Positions 1-8,717 of a stretch of 62,796 bases of DNA are shown in pieces (within the stretch, counting starts at the first letter, position 1; each line of letters starts with the position of its first letter). The notes under the pieces were generated by a model. It did not search any database. It worked only from the letters and a program-made list of their open reading frames with translations, and was not told the DNA's origin. Origin of the DNA: QAMH01 sp900556425 (lineage in GTDB: Bacteria > Actinomycetota > Coriobacteriia > Coriobacteriales > QAMH01). Where the stretch lies: assembly GCA_902475535.1 (NCBI GenBank), contig CABRZR010000013.1, positions 1 to 62,796 on the forward strand. The letters are read 5' to 3'. The translations under genes were made by a program, and so were the position numbers.

Positions 1-93
1 TGCATCAACACGCTCACCACCTACACGCCCTCGCCTCTTGCCCACGGCAACGGACCCAGCAATTCGATCATCGCCGAAGTGCGGAAAGTTTAG
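1..93 (+). CDS. C-terminal end of a DMSO-reductase-family molybdoenzyme (partial)
   Basis: The reading frame is open from the first base to the TAG at 91-93 and encodes about 30 residues. The tail has the layout typical of the last strand of molybdopterin oxidoreductases of the DMSO reductase family: a His-x-Gly-Asn-Gly stretch, then Asn-Ser, then a hydrophobic-charged end. A four-cluster ferredoxin, a DmsC-like anchor and a TorD chaperone follow directly, the standard order of a dms/tor-type operon, so this is almost certainly the catalytic subunit. Its substrate cannot be told from this fragment. Confidence 0.75.
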   Translation, partial: CINTLTTYTPSPLAHGNGPSNSIIAEVRKV

Positions 94-102
94 AGGTGAA
101 TC

Positions 103-723
103 ATGGCTCAATACGGATTCTTCTACGACAACACGCGCTGCACGGGATGCAAGACCTGTGTGATGGCGTGCAAGGACTACTACGACTCCCCGCTCGACAT
201 CGCGCGACGTAAGGTGTACGACATCGAGGGCGGGCAATGGAAGGGCGAGCAGAACGGCGCCTACGAGACGGACAGCTTCCTCTACCACCTCTCCATCGGC
301 TGCCAGCACTGCGATAACCCGGCTTGCGTGGACGCCTGTCCCACGACCGCCATGCACAAGGATCCCAAGGACGGTATCGTCAAGGTGGACACGACCAAGT
401 GCATGGGATGCGGCTACTGCGTCATGGCATGCCCGTACAACTCGCCGCAGATCGACCACGAGAGCGGCCATGCCGTCAAGTGCGAGGCATGCTGGGAGCG
501 CCTGGATGCGGGCAAGACGCCCGTGTGCGTGAGCGCCTGCCCGTTGCGCGCGCTCGACAGCGGCCCCATCGAGGAACTCAAGGCCAAGTACGGTGACGTG
601 CGCCAGATCTACCCGCTGGTGGACCCGTCGATGACGCAACCCAACTTCATCATCAAGCCGTCACCGGCATCCGAGCTCCCCTACGTCGAGTCCGGATACG
701 TTTCGAACCCAGAGGAGGTCTAG
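103..723 (+). CDS. DmsB-like four-cluster ferredoxin subunit
   Basis: 206 residues, the usual DmsB size. Four cysteine groups are visible: CTGCKTCVMAC near residue 13, CQHCDNPACVDACP near 67, CMGCGYCVMACP near 100 and CEACW...CVSACP near 125-150. This matches a subunit with four [4Fe-4S] clusters that passes electrons between a membrane quinol anchor and the molybdenum subunit. There is no export signal; such subunits normally travel with the catalytic partner. It starts 9 bases after the preceding stop with an AGAGGTG ribosome site. The gene downstream begins 3 bases after its stop, so the set is translationally coupled. Confidence 0.9.
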   Translation: MAQYGFFYDNTRCTGCKTCVMACKDYYDSPLDIARRKVYDIEGGQWKGEQNGAYETDSFLYHLSIGCQHCDNPACVDACPTTAMHKDPKDGIVKVDTTKCMGCGYCVMACPYNSPQIDHESGHAVKCEACWERLDAGKTPVCVSACPLRALDSGPIEELKAKYGDVRQIYPLVDPSMTQPNFIIKPSPASELPYVESGYVSNPEEV

Positions 724-726
724 CTC

Positions 727-1584
727 ATGGATGCGGTAATCAAGGAACTTCCACTGGCGCTGTTCACGACGCTTGCCTCGGTGGGCATCGGCGCCTTCGT
801 CGCGATGTTCTGCGCGATCTACGTCAACAAGTCCATGGGGGCCGGCAGCATCAAGCGGCTCGACAAGTTGACGGTCGTGCCGATCGTCTTCTGCGTGGTC
901 GCGCTCATCTGCGCGTTCTTCCACCTGGGTGATCCGCTGCACGCGTTCAACATCGTCAACACGATTGGCGCCTCGCCCATGACGAACGAGATCGTGGCGT
1001 TCTGCGTGTTTCTCGTGCTCGCCCTCGTCTACTGGCTCGTCGCGCTTGCGGGCAAGCTGGAAAACCACGGTCCGCGCGTCGTGTTCTCGGGCGTGGTGGC
1101 ACTCGCCGGCCTCATCTCCTGCATCATGATGGGCCTTGCCTACGCGTTGCCCGCCATCCCCATCTGGAATAGCCCCTGGGGAACCGTGCAGGTACTCGGC
1201 GCGATGCTGCTCGGCGGCACGTTGCTGGGTGGTGCGATACTCAACATGTCGGTCAGGAACACGCCGCTCGAAGGCGAGGCCGACGGTAGGATCAGGCTAC
1301 TGGCGATGCTCGGTTGCCTCGTGCTGATCATAGGCACGGCCGTGCTGTTTGGCATGGGGGCAAGCGCGAAGAGCGCAATGGTCAACATCGCCGCAAACAC
1401 CGGCACGCTCATCGTTCCGCTCGTGCTCACGATCGCGTTTTCGATCGTCGCCGTCGCCACGGCGTTTCTCGGCAAGGGCACCAAGCGCACCGGTTGGCTC
1501 ACGTGCGGAACTATCATCGCGCTCGTCGCCATCTTCCTCGCACGCGGTATCTTCTACGGCGTGCAGATAGGCATTGGCTTGTAG
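727..1584 (+). CDS. DmsC-like membrane anchor subunit
   Basis: 285 residues with about eight hydrophobic helices from residue 8 to the C-terminus, the size and profile of DmsC quinol-oxidising anchors. His-x-x-Asp-Pro-Leu-His in the second loop resembles the conserved His region of this family. The protein would take electrons from menaquinol and pass them to the ferredoxin subunit just upstream. The start ATG follows the preceding TAG by 3 bases, and the GAGGAGG ribosome site lies inside the end of that gene. Assignment to DmsC rather than NrfD rests on size and context. Confidence 0.8.
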   Translation: MDAVIKELPLALFTTLASVGIGAFVAMFCAIYVNKSMGAGSIKRLDKLTVVPIVFCVVALICAFFHLGDPLHAFNIVNTIGASPMTNEIVAFCVFLVLALVYWLVALAGKLENHGPRVVFSGVVALAGLISCIMMGLAYALPAIPIWNSPWGTVQVLGAMLLGGTLLGGAILNMSVRNTPLEGEADGRIRLLAMLGCLVLIIGTAVLFGMGASAKSAMVNIAANTGTLIVPLVLTIAFSIVAVATAFLGKGTKRTGWLTCGTIIALVAIFLARGIFYGVQIGIGL

Positions 1585-1704
1585 CAATCGCATATGGGGA
1601 CGGGTCACGTGCAAGCGGCCCGCCCCCATGCAGCGCGACAACGGGCTGGTCTGCATCCAAATAGGCCCACTCGCGCAACCGACCCGAGGAAACGAGGCGA
1701 CGGC

Positions 1705-2400
1705 ATGACCGGACAACGGACAATCGACGAGGAGACGCTTGCGGGCATCGCCTTTGCCGGCAGAACGCTCGGCCCCTTTTTCAGGTACGACCCCCTGCTC
1801 GACCGCGAGAAGGTGGAGGCGCTATACGTCGCGCTGGCGCGATCGGACGCCGCCGCGCTATGCGAGGAATGGCCCTTCGTGGCACCCGACGAAGCGCTCG
1901 AGCCCATCGCCGACATGGTCAGGGGCGCCAAGCGCCTCGAAGACGAGCTTGCCGTGGATAACGAGTCGCTGGCCGCCACGTCATCGCTTGCCGACGAATA
2001 CCGCCGGCTCTTCGTCGGTCCGGCCAAGAAGGCCGCCCCGCCCTGGGGCTCGGTATACACCGATCGCGACCAGGTCGTCTTCGGTCTCTCGACTCTTGAC
2101 CTGCGCGAATGGCTACGCGGAAACGGGATCGAGGTCCGCCGGGGCGAGTCGGAGGAACCCGAGGATCACATCGGGACGATGCTCGAGCTCATGGCGTGGC
2201 TTGCCGACAACCGCCCCGAGCTGCTCGGAGATTACCTGCAGCATCACCTGCTCACGTGGGCTCCGCATTTCCTCGCCCTCATGGAAGACGCCGCGGCAGA
2301 CGCCTTCTTCGCGGGGCTTGCCGCATTGACGCGCTCCACGCTGCTCGGCATCCAGGACGTGTTTTCCCTCGACGTCATCGAGCCGCGGTTTTACCGATAG
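1705..2400 (+). CDS. TorD/DmsD-family molybdoenzyme chaperone
   Basis: 231 residues, all-helical in appearance. The family hallmark is present: Glu-Tyr-Arg-Arg-Leu-Phe-Val-Gly-Pro followed by a Pro-Pro-Trp-Gly-Ser loop near residues 95-115. TorD-like proteins bind the catalytic subunit and its signal peptide during cofactor insertion. I chose ATG 1705, preceded by GAGGAAACGAGG, rather than the longer frame from 1594, whose extra 37 residues have no family character. It is the last gene of the first molybdoenzyme operon. A convergent LysR gene ends 10 bases away, with no clear terminator between them. Confidence 0.85.
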   Translation: MTGQRTIDEETLAGIAFAGRTLGPFFRYDPLLDREKVEALYVALARSDAAALCEEWPFVAPDEALEPIADMVRGAKRLEDELAVDNESLAATSSLADEYRRLFVGPAKKAAPPWGSVYTDRDQVVFGLSTLDLREWLRGNGIEVRRGESEEPEDHIGTMLELMAWLADNRPELLGDYLQHHLLTWAPHFLALMEDAAADAFFAGLAALTRSTLLGIQDVFSLDVIEPRFYR

Positions 2401-2409
2401 ACAACTCGC

Positions 2410-3351
2410 TCACGAGTTGATGTACGCCTCGACATCGGTCTTGAAGTAGCCTTCGGGAATATTTGCGTGGATGAAGTCGATGAAGTCCTGGGCCGAGCGG
2501 GTGAACACGTGCTCACTGCTCCAGGCAAGCGAAACGGGATACCACATGGGCGGTGTGTTGACAATGAAGCGCAGGACCTCCGGGTCGTCACGATAGCGGT
2601 TGTAGATGCATTCGGGAACTGTTCCCCAACCCAATCCCGCTTTCACGCCTTCAACCATAGCCTCGTGCGTATCGAAACAGGCAATCATGTTGTGATCTTG
2701 CAACGACAGACCGTAACGCTCGCGAAAGTGGCGATTGCCCACCATGTGACGACCCGAATCCCATTCGTAGATGATCATGGGCCAATCGAGCAGCGTCTCG
2801 ACGGGAATCGGCTGCGCGGTGCGGTTGTATGGTGCTGCGTTGGGGCAGATGAAGATGAGTTTCTTGTATCCCAGCACCTCGAGCTCGAGACCGGGTTCCT
2901 CGGGTTGGTTCTCGAGCATGGCAAAGTCGAGCTTGCCGGCCTTGAGCTGCTCAACCAGCTGCGGCTCGTAGCCCGCCTCCAGATGCACGCGCACGTCAGG
3001 TGCCTTTCTCGAAAACTCGGCAACGAGGCGCGGCAGTAGAGCGACACCATCGTTGATGCACATTCCGACATCGAGCGTCGACTCGAAGCGCTCGTCGATC
3101 GCCGCCAGCTGCGAGGCCAAGACACGTTCGAGGCCGGCGGTATTTCGCGCGAAGTTAATCACGAGCTCACCCGCCTTCGTGGGCGTAATGCCCGTTGAGG
3201 TGCGCTCGAAGAGCTTGCGTCCCACGCGTTTTTCGAAGCTCGTTATTCTCTGCGATAGACCCGGTCGCGACATGAATAGCTGGTCGGCTGCCTGAGAGAG
3301 GCTTTTGGCTTCCGAGAGCACAATGAGCAGTTCGATATCTTCGAAAAGCAT
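2410..3351 (-). CDS. LysR-family transcriptional regulator
   Basis: 313 residues. The N-terminal winged helix-turn-helix (residues 1-65) contains SLSQAADQLFMSRPGLSQRI and the FERTSTGITPTKAG wing. The rest is a substrate-binding fold of normal length. The ATG at 3351 has GGGAGG six bases upstream, favouring it over an in-frame start 7 codons earlier. The gene is divergent from the molybdoenzyme at 3735 across 383 bp, the classic arrangement of a LysR regulator and its target. The inducer is unknown; a substrate of the molybdoenzyme or of the downstream permeases is my inference. Confidence 0.88.
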   Translation of the reverse strand: MLFEDIELLIVLSEAKSLSQAADQLFMSRPGLSQRITSFEKRVGRKLFERTSTGITPTKAGELVINFARNTAGLERVLASQLAAIDERFESTLDVGMCINDGVALLPRLVAEFSRKAPDVRVHLEAGYEPQLVEQLKAGKLDFAMLENQPEEPGLELEVLGYKKLIFICPNAAPYNRTAQPIPVETLLDWPMIIYEWDSGRHMVGNRHFRERYGLSLQDHNMIACFDTHEAMVEGVKAGLGWGTVPECIYNRYRDDPEVLRFIVNTPPMWYPVSLAWSSEHVFTRSAQDFIDFIHANIPEGYFKTDVEAYINS

Positions 3352-3734
3352 GTCAACCTCCCGGCTTGGCAAATGCCTTTTTGGCAGGGTATTTGAAATG
3401 GCGCACTAAATATATAGTCTACACAAAATTCGTCCTTCCTGTCTAGGCCGCTCGATCCATTCGATGCAGCGTTCCTTTATAACCGCTGTAAGGATTTGTT
3501 ACATGAAAGCATGACTTTCCATCCCCCTTTCAAAACCTCAACACCCAAATCCGCAAGGATGTGAGTTAGCAGATTCTAACCATCGTATATTTGCCTTGCG
3601 ACAGCCTTATGCGGGCACTGGGCGCTCCCCCGGGAATCGTCTGACCCCCTCTTACGTCAACGAATCCCCAAGCCCACTGCCCGCATTAAGGCAATGGCAA
3701 ACGTGAGGAATTGAAGCAAGAGAGGGAGGTACGT
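3352..3734. promoter_or_regulatory. Divergent regulatory region between LysR gene and molybdoenzyme
   Basis: 383 bp without a gene. An imperfect inverted repeat lies at 3611-3622 (GCGGGCACTGGG) and 3673-3684 (CCCACTGCCCGC), one mismatch over 12 bp and about 50 bp apart, close to the molybdoenzyme start. The half nearer the LysR gene is AT-rich (TATATA near 3410). No good -35/-10 pair could be assigned. This is the obvious place for LysR binding. Confidence 0.5.
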
Positions 3735-6416
3735 ATGGACAAGCAGGGCATCATCGATGCGAGCAAGAAGCGTCGCGAAGGCGAACGCATCTTCTACACC
3801 TCATGTCCGGCAAATGGCTGTTGGGATTCGGCCTGCGTTCTGAAATGCCATATGAAGGATGGCAAGATCTTCGCAATCGAACCCGATGACTCCATCAACA
3901 AGAACGACAGCCGCGAGGACAAGACGTGGGAGGAACTGCTCAAAGGCAACATCCAAGCGCGCCCGTGCGCCATGGGACATTCCTGGAAGAAGGAACTCTA
4001 CGGCGAGACGCGTCTTCTGCACCCCATGAAGCGCGTCGGGGAAAAGGGCCCGGGCAAGGGATACTTCGTACCCATCAGCTGGGACGAGGCGCTGGACACC
4101 ATCGCCGATAAGATGAAGGAGATCAAGGCCGAGTACGGTCCCTATGGCATCTTCCATTCGCAGTATCCGAGCTTCGAGAAGAACGGCTTTCCGCTGGCAC
4201 CATGGTGGGAAGCTGGCTTTGGTGCTTGGGGAGAGCACTCAACCTCGGGACACGCGGCCGGCGAGATGCTGCACCTGGGCGTCGACCTGACCAAGGTCAC
4301 ACGAGGCCTGCAAAACTCGATTCCGGGCTTCGAGGCTCCGGACATCTTCTATTCCAAGCTCCTCATCCTGTGGGGCATGGACCCGGTCGTCGCGTGGTAC
4401 GGGCAGACGTCCTACTACATGAAGCTCGCACACGAATACGGCATCAAGACCATCATCATCGATCCGCGCTACACCCAGTCGGCCGAGCTCATCGCCGACC
4501 AGTGGATCCCCATCCGCCCCGGCACCGACCTGGCCATGATGCTCGCCATCGCGCAGGTGCTCTTCGAGGAGGACATGCTCGACCACGAGTTCATCGAAAA
4601 GTGGGTCGACAAGGAGGGTCTCGACGAGTGGCGTACCTACGTCATGGGCGAAGGCGAAGACGGCATCAAGAAGACCCCCGAGTGGGCCGCCCCCATCTGC
4701 GCGGTTCCCGCCGAGACCATCCGCGAGCTCGCGCGCCTCTATGGCACGTCGCAGCCGGTGCACCTGCAGTACTTCTACAGCTGTGCCAAGCGCCACATGG
4801 GCGACTACAGCGCGTCGGCTTCCATGATCCTGCAGGCCATGACCGGCAACATCGCCATCCATGGCGGCTGCGAGTCCGGTGCGTGCCTGCCCACGCCGGG
4901 ACGCATCCCCACCCCCACCGCCGACTGGCATCGCAATCCGGGTGATTACAAGGTGCCGGTACTCTTCAACAACAACTGCCTCACCGAGATCCTGGCGCGT
5001 CAGAAGGATTATTGGGAGGGCCGCATCACGGAAAGCGAATTCCGTCACCTCATCGGTTCGCCCACCAACGACAGTCCCCTGCCCAACATCCAGATGATCA
5101 TCTTCGAGAACAACTACGCCAACAACCACTCGAACGTGAACAAGCGCTTCAAGGGCATGGCCGACACGAAGTTCAACTGGGGCTTCCAGTGGCACATGAA
5201 CCAGCCCACCGCCGAGCTATGCGACATCATCCTGCCGGCTCCCGTATGGCAGCTCGAGGGCATGGACGAGTACATGTACGGCCACCAGCGCTTCGTCAGC
5301 GGCCCCAATGGCATGCGCAACTACTTCACCTTCTGCGCACGCGGTGCGGAGTTCCCCGGTGAGGTCCGCTCCAAGGAGTGGGTCTGGACGCAGATCGCCA
5401 AGCGCCTGGGCGACGAGGTCGTCGAGGGCTACAACCCCCGCATGAAGGACGTCGAGTGGGAAGACTGGGTCGACGAGCAGGAAAAGGTCTACAAGGAGGC
5501 CGTCGAGAAGTGGATTGACGAAGGGTATCTCATCGCCCTCGGAAAAGAGGAAATCCAGACCTGGGAGGACTTCAACGCCAACCCGGTCGTACGCACCGAG
5601 ATCGACGAGCCCTACTATCCCTTCAAGTCGGCCATGGACGCCGGCGAGAGCCCCTTCTACACGCCGACGGGCAAGATCGAACCCTATTCCCGCTTCGTCG
5701 AGACCCACGACATGACCGAGTCGCGCTGGCGCGGCCAGATCGACCCCATGCCGGTGTGGAGCCCCAGCTACGTGGAGGGCGACATCGGGTCTGCCAGTAA
5801 CGACGGCTTCTACAATCCCAAGGTCAAGAAGTATCCGCTTTCCGTCGTCACGCCCGTCTCCGTCTACCGTCAACATTCGAGCAACGACAACAACCCCTTC
5901 ATGCGCGAGGATGTCTACCGTCATGGCGTGTGGATCTCGGGCGTGGATGCCCAGGCCCGCGGCATCAAGGACGGCGACCTGTGTCGTGTCTACTCCGACC
6001 GCGGCGAGGCGATCCTGCCGGCTTACGTCACCAATCGCTGCATGCCCGGCACCGCGGCCGTCCACCACGGCTCCTGGTACCAGACCAACGGCGAAGACGC
6101 CGAGATGAACGTCTTTGGCCAGGACATGCGCGGCACGCCCAACATCCTGCTCGATGACGGACACCTGCCCCACATCCTGGGCGCGCTCATCATCGCCGGA
6201 CTGTGCGAGGTCGAGAAGGTGGCCGACGGCGATGCCGAAGGCTACGGCACCGAGGCCGCCCGTGGCGGCATGCGTGGCGCGAAGGTCGCCATCGGCGTAC
6301 GCGAGAAGCTCGCCCAGGCCGACAAGGCCCATGAGGTCGCGTTCATGAGCGCCGAGGCCCAGGCTCAGCTCAACGCCGCGGCATCCAATCCCACGACTCC
6401 TGGCGAGTACGCCTAG
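3735..6416 (+). CDS. Molybdopterin oxidoreductase, DMSO reductase family, no Tat signal
   Basis: 893 residues. An N-terminal iron-sulfur region has cysteines at 24, 29, 34, 38 and 78. Pterin-binding domains follow, and a C-terminal cap contains DAQARGIKDGD near residue 735. The probable molybdenum ligand is a serine in a His-Ser-Thr-Ser-Gly stretch near residue 165. There is no twin-arginine signal, so the enzyme should be cytoplasmic, unlike respiratory DmsA types. Architecture and length recall transhydroxylase/dehydroxylase-type enzymes acting on phenols, but the substrate cannot be read from sequence. ATG 3735 has GGGAGGT upstream; a TTG at 3711 is less likely. The ferredoxin partner follows by 26 bases. 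Confidence 0.88.
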   Translation: MDKQGIIDASKKRREGERIFYTSCPANGCWDSACVLKCHMKDGKIFAIEPDDSINKNDSREDKTWEELLKGNIQARPCAMGHSWKKELYGETRLLHPMKRVGEKGPGKGYFVPISWDEALDTIADKMKEIKAEYGPYGIFHSQYPSFEKNGFPLAPWWEAGFGAWGEHSTSGHAAGEMLHLGVDLTKVTRGLQNSIPGFEAPDIFYSKLLILWGMDPVVAWYGQTSYYMKLAHEYGIKTIIIDPRYTQSAELIADQWIPIRPGTDLAMMLAIAQVLFEEDMLDHEFIEKWVDKEGLDEWRTYVMGEGEDGIKKTPEWAAPICAVPAETIRELARLYGTSQPVHLQYFYSCAKRHMGDYSASASMILQAMTGNIAIHGGCESGACLPTPGRIPTPTADWHRNPGDYKVPVLFNNNCLTEILARQKDYWEGRITESEFRHLIGSPTNDSPLPNIQMIIFENNYANNHSNVNKRFKGMADTKFNWGFQWHMNQPTAELCDIILPAPVWQLEGMDEYMYGHQRFVSGPNGMRNYFTFCARGAEFPGEVRSKEWVWTQIAKRLGDEVVEGYNPRMKDVEWEDWVDEQEKVYKEAVEKWIDEGYLIALGKEEIQTWEDFNANPVVRTEIDEPYYPFKSAMDAGESPFYTPTGKIEPYSRFVETHDMTESRWRGQIDPMPVWSPSYVEGDIGSASNDGFYNPKVKKYPLSVVTPVSVYRQHSSNDNNPFMREDVYRHGVWISGVDAQARGIKDGDLCRVYSDRGEAILPAYVTNRCMPGTAAVHHGSWYQTNGEDAEMNVFGQDMRGTPNILLDDGHLPHILGALIIAGLCEVEKVADGDAEGYGTEAARGGMRGAKVAIGVREKLAQADKAHEVAFMSAEAQAQLNAAASNPTTPGEYA

Positions 6417-6442
6417 CGGAAGCCTGGAAAGGAGGAAAGAAA

Positions 6443-7186
6443 ATGACCCAATACGGATTTATGTTCGACATGAACCGCTGCTACGCCTGCCAGGCATGCA
6501 GCATCGCCTGCAAGGACTGGAACGACATCGAGCCGGGCGCCGAGAAGTGGATGACCGTCTACGAATGGGAGAAGGGAACCTTTCCCAACATCCGCCTGAA
6601 CGCCCTGGCCTTCCCGTGCGCCCATTGCGAGGACCCGTCTTGCATGAAGGTGTGCCCCAACGGCGCCATCTACAAGGAGGACGAGTTCGGCGCGGTCCTG
6701 GTGGACCAGGACAAGTGCGAGGGCTGCCGCAAGTGCTACGAGGCATGCCCCTACGGATCGCCCAAGTTCGCGAGCGACGAGCAGGGCGCCAAGATGAGCA
6801 AATGCACCATGTGCGTCGATCGCCTCGCCGAGGGCATGCAGCCCGCCTGCACCGCGAGCTGCCCGCTGCGCGCCTTTGACTTTGGCCCGCTCGACGAGCT
6901 CATCGAGAAGTACGGCGACGTGCGTCAGTGCGAGGGCATGCCCGCGCCGGACGCCACGAAACCCGCTTTCATCATCTGGAACCCACGCGAGAAGACGCCG
7001 CTCATCCCCTATGACGTGGATGAGGCCATCAGGCTCAACCAGCAGCGTGGCGACCTGGGGACGATGTTCGAGAGCGAGGAGGACCTCACGACCTTCGATG
7101 AGGGAACGATTCGCCGTGACGAGCTTGTCATGAAGCACGCGAACAACGCCGAGCTCATGCGCGCCACGCGCAACGACATGGCATAG
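6443..7186 (+). CDS. Four-cluster ferredoxin subunit of the molybdoenzyme
   Basis: 247 residues with four cysteine groups: CYACQACSIAC near residue 14, CAHCEDPSCMKVCP near 60, CEGCRKCYEACP near 93 and CTMC...CTASCP near 120-145. It should wire the preceding catalytic subunit to an electron donor or acceptor. The ribosome site AAGGAGG is excellent. Compared with the 103-723 protein it has a longer C-terminal tail (about 70 residues after the last cluster). No membrane anchor gene follows, which fits a soluble two-subunit enzyme. Confidence 0.88.
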   Translation: MTQYGFMFDMNRCYACQACSIACKDWNDIEPGAEKWMTVYEWEKGTFPNIRLNALAFPCAHCEDPSCMKVCPNGAIYKEDEFGAVLVDQDKCEGCRKCYEACPYGSPKFASDEQGAKMSKCTMCVDRLAEGMQPACTASCPLRAFDFGPLDELIEKYGDVRQCEGMPAPDATKPAFIIWNPREKTPLIPYDVDEAIRLNQQRGDLGTMFESEEDLTTFDEGTIRRDELVMKHANNAELMRATRNDMA

Positions 7187-7199
7187 AAGCCTTTCCATC

Positions 7200-7238
7200 G
7201 CCCCGTTCTGGCGCTTGCTTCGGGCACCAGGGCGGGGC
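7200..7238 (+). terminator. GC-rich hairpin between ferredoxin and permease genes
   Basis: GCCCCG at 7200-7205 pairs with CGGGGC at 7233-7238, and CTGG/CCAG inside extend the stem. No T-run follows, so it is more likely a partial terminator or mRNA processing/stability stem that lowers expression of the permease than a full stop. Confidence 0.4.
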
Positions 7239-7295
7239 ACCGGTAAAGCTTTGAACAAGCTTTGTATGAGGAGAAAGTTCTAAGGAGGATATGTA

Positions 7296-8615
7296 ATGGA
7301 ATGGATTGGAGTTATAGGCATCGTCGTGGGCTTGGTGTTCTTCGTCGTTGCAGCCATGAGGGGCTGGAACGTGCTGATCACCTCGATCGTGACCGCCATC
7401 GTTATCGCACTCACCAATGGCATGGACATCATGAGCTCCATGGTGGGCACCGAAACGTCGTATGTCACCGGCTTGGCCGGATTCTTGAGGGGTAACCTGA
7501 TCATCTTCATGGGCGGCGCCATCATGGGCGAGTTCATGGACAAGTCGGGTGCCGCGAAATCCATCGCGCAGGCAATCATGAACAAGGTGGGGACCAAGAG
7601 CCCCTACATGGTGCTTCTCGGCATCTCGCTCATCGGCGCGTTGCTCACCTATGCGGGCATCTCGATGTTCGTCGCCATGTTCGCGCTCATCCCGCTGGCA
7701 CGTCCGATGTTCCGCGAGTGCGACATCCCCTGGCCGCTGTTCTGCGCAGCTTGGACGCTGGGCACCTGCTCGTTCACCATGGCGATGATCCCGGGTGTAC
7801 CGGCTATCGCCTGGATCAACGCGGCCAACGGCTGCGGCGTATCGCTCACGGCCGCTCCCATCATGGGCATCGTGGGCTCCATCATCGCCATCGTGATCAG
7901 CTGCCTGATCATCAAGTTCTCGCTCAAGCGCGCTCAGGCTCGTGGTGAGCACTTCGTGGCAACCGAGGACGACATCGAGGTCGAGGAAGACAAGAACATC
8001 CCCAACCTGTTCCTCTCGCTGCTGCCGCTCATCCTGCTCATCGCCACCATCATCGGCCTGTCCGCAACGGGCATGAAGAACGTCGTCTACATCGGCATGC
8101 TCGTCGGCATCATCGCCTCGATCGCCTGCTTCTTCAAGTTCGTGCCGAGCGTCAAGGATTCCCTCGGCGCAGGCGCCGTTGCCGGTGTTGGCCCTGCGGT
8201 CTTCACCTCCGCCGCCGTCGGCGTCGGCACCGTTGCCGCCGCATCCGTCGGTTTCTCGGTCATCTACGAGGCCATCTTCAACATGCCTGGCGGTACCTAT
8301 GTGTCCGCCGCCACCATGGCAGCTGCCCTCGGTGGCATCATGGGTTCCGGCTCGGGCGCCGTGGGCATCATCGCCCAGAACTTCCTGCAGCCCTACCTGG
8401 CGACGGGCGTCGATCCCGCCGCGCTCGCGAAGATCATCGCGACTTCGGCCACCATCGGTGGTGCGCTGCCTAACTCGGGCGCCATGTTCGGCATGCTCTC
8501 GGCCATGAAGCTCACGCACAAGAATTCCTACAAGTACATCGCCGCCATCTCCATTGGCGCCGGTCTGTGCGCATTAATCGTCATGATCATCATGGCCAAC
8601 CTGGGCATCGTGTAG
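7296..8615 (+). CDS. GntP-type permease (proton symporter of organic acids)
   Basis: 439 residues with about 12 hydrophobic segments and a charged cytoplasmic loop near residues 210-235. The glycine-rich motifs (GAIMGEFMDKSG, GGTYVSAATMAAALGG, ATIGGALPNSGAMFG) and size match the GntP/gluconate:proton symporter group. AAGGAGG precedes the ATG. Its position after the molybdoenzyme and ferredoxin genes suggests it imports the enzyme's substrate or exchanges it for the product. Specificity within this group is too broad to name a compound. Confidence 0.75.
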   Translation: MEWIGVIGIVVGLVFFVVAAMRGWNVLITSIVTAIVIALTNGMDIMSSMVGTETSYVTGLAGFLRGNLIIFMGGAIMGEFMDKSGAAKSIAQAIMNKVGTKSPYMVLLGISLIGALLTYAGISMFVAMFALIPLARPMFRECDIPWPLFCAAWTLGTCSFTMAMIPGVPAIAWINAANGCGVSLTAAPIMGIVGSIIAIVISCLIIKFSLKRAQARGEHFVATEDDIEVEEDKNIPNLFLSLLPLILLIATIIGLSATGMKNVVYIGMLVGIIASIACFFKFVPSVKDSLGAGAVAGVGPAVFTSAAVGVGTVAAASVGFSVIYEAIFNMPGGTYVSAATMAAALGGIMGSGSGAVGIIAQNFLQPYLATGVDPAALAKIIATSATIGGALPNSGAMFGMLSAMKLTHKNSYKYIAAISIGAGLCALIVMIIMANLGIV

Positions 8616-8717
8616 TCCCTCCTTTTCCAGTCGGCGCCTCGCATGCACGGGGCGCCGACACCCCCTTCTCCGAAGAACCACCAGGCATAACCCGACCGAT
8701 TCGACAGAGGTGTCGCC

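Noticed and set aside
5217..6332. 371-codon minus-strand frame opposite the molybdoenzyme
   Set aside because: Codon-mirror of the coding strand with no motif, start or ribosome site.
7155..8519. 454-codon minus-strand frame opposite the ferredoxin and GntP genes
   Set aside because: His/Asp/Arg-rich low-complexity translation, no ribosome site, entirely antisense to a well-supported permease; a product of high GC third positions.
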